Assembly: GCF_000734895.2 (NCBI RefSeq)
Contig: NZ_CP011382.1
Coordinates: 4,442,700-4,506,699, forward strand
DNA length: 64,000 bases
Reading direction: 5' to 3'
From: Calothrix sp. 336/3
GTDB lineage: Bacteria; Cyanobacteriota; Cyanobacteriia; Cyanobacteriales; Nostocaceae
Shown here: positions 1-9,286 of the stretch, in pieces
Position numbering within the stretch: position 1 is the first letter of the stretch
How the letters are laid out: every line of letters starts with the position of its first letter
Notes under the pieces: model-generated
The model's database searches: none
What the model saw: the letters and a program-made list of their open reading frames with translations, nothing else
Told to the model about the DNA's origin: nothing
Translations under genes and position numbers: made by a program

Positions 1-1224
1 CACTACCACTTGCCCCAGGGATTAGACCTGAAAGTAGACCGAGATTACGAGCAGTTTTTATACAATTTAATTAGTCATTTTCCCCAGGAAGCCCAGGGGA
101 TTCGGCGCTTCTACGGTGAATGTCAGAAAGTATTTAAATGCCTCAACTCTATGGAGTTACTTTCCCTGGAAGAACCCAAATATCTGCTACGCATGTTTTT
201 CAAGCATCCCTGGTCTTGTTTCGGTTTACTAGCTTACCTGCCGAAAAATGCGGGAGACATTGCTCGACGCTACATCAAAGACCCGCAACTACTGAAATTT
301 ATTGATATGGAATGCTACTGCTGGTCTACAGTTCCGGCAGAGATGACACCAATGATTAACGCTGGCATGGTATTCTCAGACAGGCACTATGGGGGTGTTA
401 ACTATCCTAAAGGCGGGGTAGGGCAAATTGCTGAAAAGCTGGTGGAGGGTTTACTAGCTCACGGAAGTCAAATCAGATACCAGTCCAGGGTAAATCAGAT
501 ATTGATGCAACAGGGGAAGGCAGTTGGTGTCAAATTAGTCGATGGCAAGATTTTTTATGGTCGGCGGATTGTCTCAAATGCAACTCGTTGGGATACATTT
601 TCTAAGCTAATTTCTCAAGAATTCCTCCCAGTAACTGAGAAAAAATGGCAGCAAAACTATGAAAAATCACCCAGCTTTCTCAGCTTGCACATGGGTATAG
701 ATAGGAATTTATTGCCAGAAAATACGGAATGTCACCATATCTTGCTGGAAAATTGGCAAAATATGACCAATGCCGAAGGTACGATTTTCGTCTCCATACC
801 CACCCTCTTAGATCCAGAATTAGCACCTCCAGGATGCCATATTATCCATGCATTTACACCAGATTGGATTGAGCGATGGCAGGGACTTTCTGCTCAGGAT
901 TACGCAGCAGCAAAGGAAGCAGCAGCAGAACGGATTATTTCTCGACTGGAGAAAATATTTCCTGGTTTAGATGCTGCCTTAGATTACTTGGAAATTGGCA
1001 CACCTCGCACCCATCAACGTTTCTTAGGGAGGGTAGATGGAACTTATGGTCCGATTCCCCGCAGAAAATTGCCTGGTTTGTTAAAAATGCCTTTTAATCG
1101 CACAGCAATCCCCGGATTATATTGTGTGGGGGATAGTACTTTTCCTGGTCAAGGTTTGAATGCTGTAGCTTTTTCTGGCTTCGCTTGCGCTCATCGAATT
1201 GCCGCAGATTTAGGAATTGATTGA
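1..1224 (+). CDS. crtH: Carotenoid cis-trans isomerase (CrtISO/CrtH), 5'-truncated by window edge
   Basis: Prolycopene isomerase of the phytoene-desaturase-like FAD superfamily, which turns poly-cis lycopene into all-trans lycopene in carotenoid synthesis. The reading frame is open from base 1 (HYHLPQGLDLKVDRDYEQF), so the gene starts before the window. About 407 residues remain of a family that is usually near 500, so the N-terminal dinucleotide-binding GxGxxG part is missing only because of the window edge. Visible support: PAEMTPMINAGMVFSDRHYG in the middle, GGVNYPKGGVGQIAEKL, and the C-terminal FAD-contact segment GLYCVGDSTFPGQGLNAVA. The frame ends at TGA 1222-1224. A TTG at base 10 is inside the gene and is not the start. 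The neighbours do not suggest an operon. Confidence 0.9.
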   Translation, partial: HYHLPQGLDLKVDRDYEQFLYNLISHFPQEAQGIRRFYGECQKVFKCLNSMELLSLEEPKYLLRMFFKHPWSCFGLLAYLPKNAGDIARRYIKDPQLLKFIDMECYCWSTVPAEMTPMINAGMVFSDRHYGGVNYPKGGVGQIAEKLVEGLLAHGSQIRYQSRVNQILMQQGKAVGVKLVDGKIFYGRRIVSNATRWDTFSKLISQEFLPVTEKKWQQNYEKSPSFLSLHMGIDRNLLPENTECHHILLENWQNMTNAEGTIFVSIPTLLDPELAPPGCHIIHAFTPDWIERWQGLSAQDYAAAKEAAAERIISRLEKIFPGLDAALDYLEIGTPRTHQRFLGRVDGTYGPIPRRKLPGLLKMPFNRTAIPGLYCVGDSTFPGQGLNAVAFSGFACAHRIAADLGID

Positions 1225-1448
1225 AGTTGAATGTGGTTATGTGTATTTTAATTAAATTTATTCCTGAAGTCTTGATAATTTTCAATATTTAATCAAGTTT
1301 GACGGGCTGTCTATTGACGCTGGGATAATTTTTGCTAAATAATACCAGCAAAGAATTCAGTGTTATACTCACTGAAGAAAATCATCCCTTAAAATATCTT
1401 CAATTCCCATATTTCTACTTGTAATTCACCTCTGGAGTCATCTGCATA

Positions 1449-1862
1449 ATGGATTGTAAAACAGCTACTTTGGTATATCAGGCAGAAAACTATCTAGAAA
1501 AAATTCGAGAAATTTTTCCTGAAGCTTGGGAATTTTTAGAAGCACAATCCTTTGGTTATGTGCAAAGTCAACCCAATAATTTTGATGCGGCTATCAAAAC
1601 TATGGTTGGTGAAACTGGGTTTAAATTTAGGATGGTACACCGTGATGATAAAGACCAGTTAACCAAGGATTTGGGCGATTTATTAGGAGATATTACCTCT
1701 CGACTGCTGTTAGAAAAACATTTTTCCCAGTTAGTTGGTCAACCAATCTTTTTCAGTACAATTTGTTGTAATAGCCATTTGACATCTGACCATGAATTAA
1801 CTTTGGAAGAAGTTTTACCTTTGCAGTGTGCAGCAGTGAAGTTACAGTTAAATTTCCTTTAG
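1449..1862 (+). CDS. Conserved-looking hypothetical protein, 137 aa
   Basis: I do not recognise the family. The product is soluble, mildly acidic and has no signal peptide or membrane segment. It contains a central stretch with RMVHRDDKDQLTKDLGDLLG and three cysteines near positions 106-127 (TICCNS and LQCAA). ATG start after an AT-rich leader. It ends 6 bases before the stop of the convergent gene on the minus strand, so the two probably share a terminator region. No function can be assigned from sequence. Confidence 0.6.
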   Translation: MDCKTATLVYQAENYLEKIREIFPEAWEFLEAQSFGYVQSQPNNFDAAIKTMVGETGFKFRMVHRDDKDQLTKDLGDLLGDITSRLLLEKHFSQLVGQPIFFSTICCNSHLTSDHELTLEEVLPLQCAAVKLQLNFL

Positions 1863-1868
1863 GATAGT

Positions 1869-2429
1869 TCATGGTTCGTATTTGACAACAACTTGTTGGG
1901 AGAGTAGGGAGTCTGCACAGTTAGGATTCCCTGCAATTTTCTGGCAAGTTTTTCTTGATAGGGAAACACCAATAATAACTCGGATACGTAAACCGTATTC
2001 AGTGGGGTAAACTTGATAGATTAGAGGTCTTCTGACTTTTCGTACCAGTCCCACTGTATAAGCTGGTGTGGCGCAGATGAGAGCTTTTTTATTGGGGGGT
2101 ATATAATAGTCGATAAAGAAATCATCATCTTTGGGGTATTTAGTCCAACCACTGCTGATGGGTTTAGTAGACCAAGATAAACATCGAGAGTCTAATCCTT
2201 TATCATTCCATTTTCCCTCATCCACTACCAATTGACTTTGTAGCTGGGGATTTTCAATTTTGGCAGCTTCCTGGGCGGCTAATTTTTCATTAATATCAGT
2301 GATATCGATATTTCTGACTCTCAGGAAATAAGTAAAGAAAGAAATATAGCTAATAAGGGCGATCGCCCCGAATCCGAAGCAAGCAATAATGATAATTATC
2401 CGGGGATGAAGCCTAAATTTTTTGATCAT
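1869..2429 (-). CDS. Single-pass membrane-anchored hypothetical protein, 186 aa
   Basis: Residues about 10-34 form one hydrophobic helix (IIIIIACFGFGAIALISYIS) after a short basic N-terminus (MIKKFRLHPR), which suggests an inside-in anchor with the remaining 150 residues outside the cytoplasm. The outer part has four cysteines (SRCLSW, ALICATPA, KTCQKI, NCADSL) that could pair as disulfides. I do not recognise the family. It is convergent with the preceding gene. The ATG at 2429 is followed directly by the basic segment, which supports this start. Confidence 0.6.
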   Translation of the reverse strand: MIKKFRLHPRIIIIIACFGFGAIALISYISFFTYFLRVRNIDITDINEKLAAQEAAKIENPQLQSQLVVDEGKWNDKGLDSRCLSWSTKPISSGWTKYPKDDDFFIDYYIPPNKKALICATPAYTVGLVRKVRRPLIYQVYPTEYGLRIRVIIGVSLSRKTCQKIAGNPNCADSLLSQQVVVKYEP

Positions 2430-2621
2430 GATGTATGCAGTATTATTTATCCATGAATATAATTTTCTGAGTCATTTCCCCATATTAGATAATCACATTG
2501 TTAAATGAGTATTCCTGAAGGTTTGGTAAAAATGTAACTATTCGATGATAGCTGATAGGCTGGAAACTTGACCCTGGTTTTCGCTAAAATCATCAAATAT
2601 AAACATCACTAATGGGATGAG

Positions 2622-3119
2622 ATGTTAGACATTTCCCAACCTTCATTGCGTCAAACTGCTATCAATTTTTTATTAGCTCCCCCAGAGGAAAGATTATTAA
2701 CATTAGAAAAATTAGGAATTGCTCGCTATCACTTTTTAACAAAACTCCAGTTACAGGAAGGGAATATTAACTGTGTCATGAGATTTTTGGAAAATCCGGA
2801 AAGAGTCAAATTTCCCATGCTAAAAAATGCTGATTTATCTGGCTTAATTTTAGATGATAGTAATTTTATTCGAGGAAATTTTACAGAGGCAAACCTTCAG
2901 GGTTGTAGTTTAATAAATGCTGACTTAATCTTTGCAAATTTTACCGGAGCAGATTTAAGACAGGCAAATTTAACTGGTGCAACATTAAATGAAAGCATTT
3001 GGCATCAGACTTTGGTGATTGATTGTTGTCTAGGTCAAGGAATTGGTTTAACGGTATGGCAACGTAAAGATTTACAAAATCGTGGCGCAAGGTTTATAAC
3101 TTCATCGGATGATGGGTAA
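2622..3119 (+). CDS. Pentapeptide repeat protein, 165 aa
   Basis: Residues about 65-125 contain A(D/N)Lxx pentapeptide repeats (NADLSGLIL, EANLQGCSL, NADLIFANF, GADLRQANL, TGATLNES), which fold as a right-handed quadrilateral beta helix. The first 60 residues are a different, helical-looking segment (FLLAPPEERLLTLEKLGIAR). Such proteins are very common in cyanobacteria and have no general function. The gene ends 29 bases before the purT ATG and is in the same direction, so cotranscription with purT is possible. Confidence 0.8.
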   Translation: MLDISQPSLRQTAINFLLAPPEERLLTLEKLGIARYHFLTKLQLQEGNINCVMRFLENPERVKFPMLKNADLSGLILDDSNFIRGNFTEANLQGCSLINADLIFANFTGADLRQANLTGATLNESIWHQTLVIDCCLGQGIGLTVWQRKDLQNRGARFITSSDDG

Positions 3120-3148
3120 AAGCAGTAAAAAAAGAGAATTTGCCAATC

Positions 3149-4327
3149 ATGGACGGAGCAATAAAACTACCCAAAAAATTGATGTTACTTGGTTCTGGTG
3201 AACTGGGTAAGGAATTTGTAATTGCAGCTCAACGTCTGGGTAATTATATTATTGCTGTTGACCGTTATGCTAACGCTCCGGCAATGCAAGTTGCTGATGT
3301 TGCTGAGGTAATTTCGATGCTGAGTGCAGAGGATTTAGATAGGGTTGTCAATAAGTATCAACCTGATTTAATTATCCCCGAAATTGAGGCAATTAGAACT
3401 GAGAAATTAGTGGAATTTGAGGAAAGGGGAATTACGGTAATTCCTACGGCAGCAGCGACTAATTACACCATGAATCGGGATAGAATTAGAGAGTTAGCCC
3501 ATCATGAATTAGGGATAAGAACTGCGAAGTATGGGTATGCATCAACTTTGGAAGAATTGATAGCAGTAAGTGCAGAAATTGGTTTTCCAAATGTAGTTAA
3601 ACCAGTAATGTCTTCCTCCGGTAAAGGGCAATCGGTTGTTAGGGAAAATACGGAAGTAGAAACAGCTTGGAACTATGCGATCGCGGGTTCCCGTGGTGAT
3701 AGTCAAAAAGTGATTGTGGAAGAATTTATTGACTTTGAAATTGAGATTACATTATTAACAATCAAACAATGGAATGCTCCTACCATTTTCTGTTCACCAA
3801 TTGGTCATCGACAGGAAAGGGGGGATTATCAAGAGTCTTGGCAACCAGCAGCAATCTCTTCAGAAAAAATTTTAGAAGCAGAGGCGATCGCCAAGAAAGT
3901 CACTGATGCTCTAGGTGGTGCGGGAATCTTCGGTGTGGAGTTTTTTATTACAACTGAAGAAGTGATATTTTCCGAGCTTTCTCCCCGTCCCCACGATACA
4001 GGAATGGTGACATTGATTTCCCAAAACTTGAATGAGTTTGAATTACATTTACGGGCAGTTTTAGGTTTACCAATTCCCCAAATTCAACAGTTAGGTTATG
4101 CTGCAAGTGCAGTCATTTTAGCGGAAGAGAAACTTGACAATGTGGCTTTTGTCGGAGTAGAAACAGCACTCCAGGAAGTTGATGTAGACATTCGTTTATT
4201 TGGTAAACCCAGCGCTCACCCCTACCGTCGTATGGGAGTAGCTTTAGCTAAGGGAGATAGTATTACCGATGCTAGGGAAAAGGCGACTCTTGCGGCTAGT
4301 AAAATTAAGATAATAGGGAATGAGTGA
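3149..4327 (+). CDS. purT: Formate-dependent phosphoribosylglycinamide formyltransferase 2
   Basis: ATP-grasp enzyme of purine synthesis that formylates GAR directly from formate. Visible: N-terminal Rossmann-like fold (LMLLGSGELGKEFVIAAQRLG), ATP-grasp core (VVKPVMSSSGKGQSV), substrate and metal residues around IVEEFIDFEIEITLLT, and the PurT signature FSELSPRPHDTGMVTLIS. Length of about 392 residues is normal. I prefer the ATG at 3149 (MDGAIKLPKKLMLLG) over the in-frame TTG at 3140, because family members begin only a few residues before the LMLLGSGELG strand and a GAG lies upstream. The gene appears intact. Confidence 0.93.
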   Translation: MDGAIKLPKKLMLLGSGELGKEFVIAAQRLGNYIIAVDRYANAPAMQVADVAEVISMLSAEDLDRVVNKYQPDLIIPEIEAIRTEKLVEFEERGITVIPTAAATNYTMNRDRIRELAHHELGIRTAKYGYASTLEELIAVSAEIGFPNVVKPVMSSSGKGQSVVRENTEVETAWNYAIAGSRGDSQKVIVEEFIDFEIEITLLTIKQWNAPTIFCSPIGHRQERGDYQESWQPAAISSEKILEAEAIAKKVTDALGGAGIFGVEFFITTEEVIFSELSPRPHDTGMVTLISQNLNEFELHLRAVLGLPIPQIQQLGYAASAVILAEEKLDNVAFVGVETALQEVDVDIRLFGKPSAHPYRRMGVALAKGDSITDAREKATLAASKIKIIGNE

Positions 4328-4380
4328 TGAGTAATGGGAAATGGATTTTTTATTTTCCATGATTCACCAACCGAATATAA

Positions 4381-5787
4381 CTATTTCTTTGGCTGGGATT
4401 GCTTTCGCTGGGAAGTAAATAAATAAACCTCATCTTGAGCATATATCAAATTAAATTCTGGCTGATTTTTTAATTGTTTTACTAAATTAGTCGCAAAACC
4501 TCCACGACTCAGCCAATCGGGACGACAGGTGTTTAATAATATATAGTCAAACTCTTGCAGTTGTTCTGGTGAGGATTGGGGGTAAACTTCTTGAATAATT
4601 TGGCGATGGGATAAATGGGTGGCAATTTCTGCTGTCGTTGAAACACTTCCTGAGGTTTGAATTTGGGCGATCGCCTGATTTGTTGCTTGCCAGGTATGCA
4701 AACATTGTAGATATCTACCGCCAAAATGGGTATATTTTGCCAAACAGAGAAACGTCACTACAGACCATATAATAATGATTCTCGGACTTTTTACCCATGT
4801 CCGATTGGCAGCTAAACTGGCTATCAGCGCAACCATCAAAAATGGTAATGCGGGTAGTGAGTACTGATGCACCAAATCTTTTTGAGGTTGATAATCGGCA
4901 AGGATGTTAATTGCCACACAGGGAATAGCTGCAACTAAGGGGGGTAAAGCTACCCTAGAGATTCCCCAAATGACGGGTGATAGTAACAGAATCAGATAGC
5001 CAAAATTTTCCCATGACAAGATTTTGCCCCAAACCGCCCCCGGTTTCAGGATTAAATTCATCGCTATTTCCTGTACTGAATTTCCGAGGTAGGCAAAACG
5101 TCCGACTGCTGCTGCTTCCTTGCCACTGAAAGAGGGGATAATCACTTGGGTGCTAATTAAAAACCAGGAGATACCCAAAGCAATGGCGATCGCTCCACAC
5201 CATCTACGTTTTTCAAAAATTAGTAACCATACTCCCATTGCCAAAACTGTTAGGGATAATACAGCTTTACAACTCAAAATCCAGATGACACTAGCAATAA
5301 ATCCCCAGATTTTACCCGCTCTTGCCCATAATATGGCTGTAAAAAAGGCAGGTACCGCCATCACTTCTGGATGAAAATCAAATAAATTTACATTCAAAAC
5401 TACTGGATACAATAGATAGGCAGCAACTATGGCGATCGCCTGTTTAGATACCAAACCTGCCTGTAAACATAAATACCATAATGGCAGGGCTGCCCCAGCT
5501 AGACTAATTGCTTGTAGAGCAAATAGCCAATAAACACTAGGATATATTTTATACAGTGCTGCTATAGGATAAAAAATAAATGCTGCATGATCACCTAGGA
5601 TGTGATAACCCATGTAACTCGAAATAGGGTTTAACCCCTGGCTAATCAAATATACTGCTTGGTCAAAAATACCTAAATCAAAAGCTGTGGATTTGTATAA
5701 TAGATGTCGTGCTACGCTGGTGACAAAAAAAACTAATGCACTGATGCTGATCATCCACGGAATTAAACGGGGCATTTTGTTAGTCAT
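4381..5787 (-). CDS. DUF2079 polytopic membrane protein, 468 aa
   Basis: About ten hydrophobic helices (first at residues 9-25) and the DUF2079 hallmark near the N-terminus: HLLYKSTAFDLGIFDQAVY followed by GYHILGDHAAFIFYPIAALY. The layout of an acidic loop after the first helix is like that of GT-C membrane glycosyltransferases that use lipid-phosphate sugars. That activity is inference, not shown by sequence alone. Upstream on the same strand lie an EamA-like carrier, a GT2 glycosyltransferase and a methyltransferase, which supports a role in sugar transfer to lipid or surface polymer. It is convergent with purT. Confidence 0.8.
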   Translation of the reverse strand: MTNKMPRLIPWMISISALVFFVTSVARHLLYKSTAFDLGIFDQAVYLISQGLNPISSYMGYHILGDHAAFIFYPIAALYKIYPSVYWLFALQAISLAGAALPLWYLCLQAGLVSKQAIAIVAAYLLYPVVLNVNLFDFHPEVMAVPAFFTAILWARAGKIWGFIASVIWILSCKAVLSLTVLAMGVWLLIFEKRRWCGAIAIALGISWFLISTQVIIPSFSGKEAAAVGRFAYLGNSVQEIAMNLILKPGAVWGKILSWENFGYLILLLSPVIWGISRVALPPLVAAIPCVAINILADYQPQKDLVHQYSLPALPFLMVALIASLAANRTWVKSPRIIIIWSVVTFLCLAKYTHFGGRYLQCLHTWQATNQAIAQIQTSGSVSTTAEIATHLSHRQIIQEVYPQSSPEQLQEFDYILLNTCRPDWLSRGGFATNLVKQLKNQPEFNLIYAQDEVYLFTSQRKQSQPKK

Positions 5788-6195
5788 TGCATCTAGGTAA
5801 TCGGTAAGCTCAATTTTTCCTCATTACAGTACCCGATTCAGATGCTTTAAGCAAAATATAGAGAAATCTGCTGGAAATTTGGAATATAAAATAGGTATTT
5901 GAGGGTGGATAAAAATAGAGTTGTTGACTAACTCAACCCAAATCAATCTCTGCAAATCTCCCTCCTATTGCCTTAACCAACTTTGGGGGTTTAAGTAAAG
6001 AGCTTCTATAAGCAGCGTGTTTTGTGTCGGGGTTTAAATCCCCATCATAAAGCGTAATTACAAATTACGAATGACGTTAGCGTTAGCTTCGCTATACTAC
6101 GTAAACGCGCAGCGTGTCGCTCTGCGACTCAGCTCTCCCGAAGGGAGCATTACGAATTACGAATTACGAATTACGAATTATTTTAACCCAGTCAT
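5788..6195. other. Gene-free stretch with hairpin and heptamer repeats
   Basis: No supported gene. Contains GTCGGGGTTTAAATCCCCAT near 6027 (a GGGG/CCCC hairpin), palindromic cyanobacterial repeat fragments (CGCAGCGTGTCGCTCTGCGA, CTCTCCCGAAGGGAG) and the ATTACGA tandem repeat listed separately. Confidence 0.6.
6149..6182. repeat. Short tandem heptamer repeat (ATTACGA)n
   Basis: Four consecutive copies of ATTACGA directly after a GGGAGC hairpin arm. The same heptamer occurs at about 11630-11655, and in reverse orientation at 9911-9957. This is the STRR class known from heterocystous cyanobacteria. Confidence 0.9.
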
Positions 6196-6564
6196 TTATT
6201 TTTGCCAGACAACTAAAATAACCCCTGTCACAATCAAACCTAAACCTGCTAGCCGAAATAAAGGAATAGATTCTTTAAAAATAAAATATCCTAAAACTAC
6301 AGAGAAGACATACACTAAGGAAGCAGAAGGTCCGGCAACACTCAACTTGACTCTAGTTAATAATAAGATATAAGCTATTGCACCTAAGGCATAACAAGAT
6401 AATCCGATTAACAGTTCTGGTATGGTGAGAATTCCGAAAATATGACTCACAGAATTAGCTAATTGAAATCTGCCTAATTTGGCAGCACCTAATTTTAAAA
6501 AAAACTGTCCGGCAACACTTGCCAAAACTGATGCCAAAAGTAAAAAAAATTCTTGTGGTGTCAT
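6196..6564 (-). CDS. EamA/SMR-like four-helix membrane carrier, 122 aa
   Basis: Four hydrophobic helices (about residues 5-25, 44-67, 73-92, 100-119) with the drug/metabolite transporter signature in the last two (AGPSASLVYVFSVVLGYFIF, then IPLFRLAGLGLIVTGVILV). The size equals a half-EamA unit such as the ArnE/ArnF flippase subunits, so it would work as a dimer. It lies 49 bases after the GT2 gene on the same strand. In context it is a candidate flippase for the lipid-linked sugar made by that glycosyltransferase. Substrate is inference. Confidence 0.75.
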   Translation of the reverse strand: MTPQEFFLLLASVLASVAGQFFLKLGAAKLGRFQLANSVSHIFGILTIPELLIGLSCYALGAIAYILLLTRVKLSVAGPSASLVYVFSVVLGYFIFKESIPLFRLAGLGLIVTGVILVVWQK

Positions 6565-6613
6565 ACCATCCTATTTTTCAAAAGATTGCAATGCATAATT
6601 ATCATAATGATGG

Positions 6614-7600
6614 TTACAAAGACATTTTATTAGGGTGACGAGAATTATCTGTTTGAGATAGGGCACTTAAACCCCCAACTTCTTTCACCGTATAAATTGG
6701 ACGACCTTTGACTTCCTCATAAATTCGACCAATATATTCACCTAAAATACCAATACAAAATAATTGTACAGAACCCAGGAAAAACAAAGCAATCGTAATC
6801 AGGGTATATCCAATTAAGGGAGAAGCCAAGGAAGATAAACGCCAATAAAGAACCAGACAAATCATTAATAAAGCAATCACGGCTGAGGCTAAACCTAAAT
6901 AGGTTGCCAGTCTCAGAGGGACTTGAGATAGGGAAATAATACCATTAATTGCCAATACCCAGGACTTATGAAAGGTATATTTGACTTCACCTGCAAAACG
7001 AGGATCGCGCTCAAAAAGCACACTAGTTTGACGAAAACCTACCCAAGCACGTAAACCACGAATATAACGATTACGTTCTGGCATCGCATTTAAAACATTT
7101 ACCACTTGGCGATCCATTAAACAGAAATCGCCCGTATCTGGGGGAATATTGACATCGGATAGTAACTGCAAAATCCGGTAAAAAATATATGCGGTAAAAC
7201 GTTTAAACCAATTTTCCTGCTTGCGAGATGTGCGTTGAGCGTAAACTACCTCATAGCCCTGATGCCACTTATTAATCATTCTAAAGATTAATTCTGGCGG
7301 ATCTTGTAAATCTGCATCCATGACGATGATAGCTCGACCTTGAGCATGGTTTAAACCAGCTGTTACGGCGATTTGATGACCAAAATTGCGAGCAAAGCTC
7401 AGATAACGTACCCGTGGATCAGATTCATGGAATTCCCGCATCATGGAAAGAGAGCGATCGCGGCTGCCATCATCGATTAAAATCAACTCAGCATCACCGT
7501 CTAATTGCTCCATGACAATACTCAGACGTTTGTACATTTCCAAGAGATTCTCTTGTTCGTTATAGACGGGAATAATAATTGAGTAGATTGGTTGATTCAC
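6614..7600 (-). CDS. Family 2 glycosyltransferase, polyprenyl-phosphate type (DPM1/ArnC/GtrB-like)
   Basis: GT-A domain in residues 1-220: start of fold YSIIIPVYNEQENLLEMY, nucleotide-sugar and metal motifs LILIDDGSRDRS and VMDADLQDPPELI, followed by DTGDFCLMDRQVV. Two C-terminal membrane helices (about 232-255 and 265-290) fit enzymes that charge dolichyl- or undecaprenyl-phosphate with a sugar at the inner face of the membrane. Length 328 is typical. It is in line with a methyltransferase upstream and an EamA carrier downstream. The sugar transferred cannot be told from sequence. Confidence 0.88.
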   Translation of the reverse strand: MNQPIYSIIIPVYNEQENLLEMYKRLSIVMEQLDGDAELILIDDGSRDRSLSMMREFHESDPRVRYLSFARNFGHQIAVTAGLNHAQGRAIIVMDADLQDPPELIFRMINKWHQGYEVVYAQRTSRKQENWFKRFTAYIFYRILQLLSDVNIPPDTGDFCLMDRQVVNVLNAMPERNRYIRGLRAWVGFRQTSVLFERDPRFAGEVKYTFHKSWVLAINGIISLSQVPLRLATYLGLASAVIALLMICLVLYWRLSSLASPLIGYTLITIALFFLGSVQLFCIGILGEYIGRIYEEVKGRPIYTVKEVGGLSALSQTDNSRHPNKMSL

Positions 7601-7660
7601 TGTAGTCTTATCTATACTTTTCTGATAAAGGGTCGTTATAAGTTAATAATCAAGATAGTC

Positions 7661-8404
7661 CTATTTCTGGGGTTTTTCTGCCACCATTAAAATAGAGACA
7701 CCAAAAGGTAAGGGGAAAAGCTTCATTAAATAGCCCTCACTTGCAAATAAATGACTTAATAATTGATTGATAGGTTTCCTGGGGATAGTTAACTCACTAG
7801 TTTGAGATGGATTATCTTGAATATCCAGGATATTTTTCAACCAGCGAATAATTGCTACCACCGGAAATAAAAAGGTGTTGAAATAACTCCTATATTCAAT
7901 GACATATCCGGCATTCTTCACTACTCGTGCTAAACTTCTCATCACATAACGACGTTTATGATGATTGATCACATCGTGTTGACTCCAGAGAAATTGATAA
8001 GCAGGAACTGTGATCAGTAATTTACCGCCCGGTTTGAGTCGAGAGAATATAGCTTGCAGTGCGGCTAAATCATCGTCAAGATGTTCTAAAACATCTAGCA
8101 TTAAAATTAGATGGAATTGTTGATTAAAAGGAATATTATCTGGTAGGCTACCCAATTTGACTGGGGTAACACCTCTTTGATTCGCCAAGTGACAAGCACT
8201 CTCATCTAATTCCATTGCTGCTAACTCACCATGATTAGCTAACATTTGGAGATTGCCACCAGTTCCACAACCAACTTCGAGAATTTGCGGATGATTCGGT
8301 AATTTAATTTGAGAAATTCTTTGGTCGATAATACAGCGCCGACCAACAAACCACCAATGCTTGTCTTCTGTCGCTGCATACTGAAGGTAAAAGTCTTTTT
8401 CCAT
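7661..8404 (-). CDS. Class I SAM-dependent methyltransferase
   Basis: Rossmann-type methyltransferase with motif I ILEVGCGTGGNLQML, acidic loop AAMELDESA, motif post-I LILMLDVLEHLDDD and LKPGGKLLITVPAYQFLWS. Members of this subgroup begin close to the EDKHWWFVGRR segment. For that reason I start at the ATG at 8404 (MEKDFYLQYAATEDKHWWF) and not the ATG 42 codons upstream at 8530, which would add an unlike extension. The C-terminus has a hydrophobic patch (FNTFLFPVVAIIRWL) that may contact the membrane. It is the first gene of the minus-strand glycosylation cluster. Confidence 0.82.
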   Translation of the reverse strand: MEKDFYLQYAATEDKHWWFVGRRCIIDQRISQIKLPNHPQILEVGCGTGGNLQMLANHGELAAMELDESACHLANQRGVTPVKLGSLPDNIPFNQQFHLILMLDVLEHLDDDLAALQAIFSRLKPGGKLLITVPAYQFLWSQHDVINHHKRRYVMRSLARVVKNAGYVIEYRSYFNTFLFPVVAIIRWLKNILDIQDNPSQTSELTIPRKPINQLLSHLFASEGYLMKLFPLPFGVSILMVAEKPQK

Positions 8405-8746
8405 GGGTGGTTTCTGCGTTTTAGTGCTAGGAAGCGGGGGAAGGGTATCCCACACACTTCTTAACACTTTGCGTAACACAACTGGATGCAATAAAAAAAC
8501 AATATTACTCTGTTCTGAGCATGATGACAATTACCTAGGCGAAAATGCAACAAAGACAGTATTTATCTGACAAATTCCTAAAATAATCTGGAAAATAGTC
8601 TTTTTTGAGCAACGGAAGTGGTAGATATAAAAGCATAAGTTGTCCTATCAGAGTTCTACCAACTTGAAAATTGGGTATTCAAATATCTGCGCCCAAATCA
8701 AGAGATTGATGCAATTTTTAATAATTTATTCAGGAACTTGACGATT

Positions 8747-9226
8747 ATGTTGTCACACAAACAAGTTGTACCTTCCATCTTGCTGTTAACTTCTATTTCC
8801 GCAGGAAGTGCGATCGCAGCATCAGAAAATCCCTCACTCACCATTCCCACTCCTAAAGTCTGTAAACTGGCACAAATTGCCCAAGCAGAAGACCCTAAAG
8901 GGTTTGAAGATGGGAAAATAGTTGGTACTGTTTACAGTGTGGTCGGTGATGTCGTCTCCTTAGAACTTGAAGATGGTACCATCAGACATACTGGTTTAAG
9001 TCGCCAGGAACGTGCCCACATCGGACAAATCGTTGGTCGCAAAGTCGTAATTACAGATATCCCTTGCAATCGAGTCAAACTTGCTCCATACCCTATACCA
9101 GTCTCGAAACCAATTGAAGTTCCGAAGGTAGAACCCGCACCCGCACCCGCACCCATAGAAACACCTGCACCTGCACCCGCACCCATTGAAACACCCGCAC
9201 CTGCACCAATTCCTCAAACTTGGTAA
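8747..9226 (+). CDS. Secreted protein with Pro/Ala-rich C-terminal repeats
   Basis: Start at ATG 8747 (MLSHKQVVPSILLLTSISAG) has AGGA upstream and gives a clear signal peptide that ends near SAIAASEN. An in-frame TTG at 8738 is less likely. The middle third (residues about 45-105) is a small beta-rich segment (GKIVGTVYSVVGDVVSLELE). The last 40 residues are a PAPAPIET-type low-complexity repeat, also visible as CACCCGCACCCG in DNA. Such tails often span the cell wall. I do not recognise a family. An L,D-transpeptidase follows in the same direction. Confidence 0.7.
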   Translation: MLSHKQVVPSILLLTSISAGSAIAASENPSLTIPTPKVCKLAQIAQAEDPKGFEDGKIVGTVYSVVGDVVSLELEDGTIRHTGLSRQERAHIGQIVGRKVVITDIPCNRVKLAPYPIPVSKPIEVPKVEPAPAPAPIETPAPAPAPIETPAPAPIPQTW

Positions 9227-9286
9227 GGTTGTTACACTGTGCTAAAATCTATACTAGATTGAAGTAGGTATTAAAACAGTAAATTT

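Noticed and set aside
4334..4360. ATGGGAAAT/ATTTTCCAT hairpin between purT and the DUF2079 gene as a terminator
   Set aside because: One mismatch, AT-rich and long loop. Stability is doubtful.
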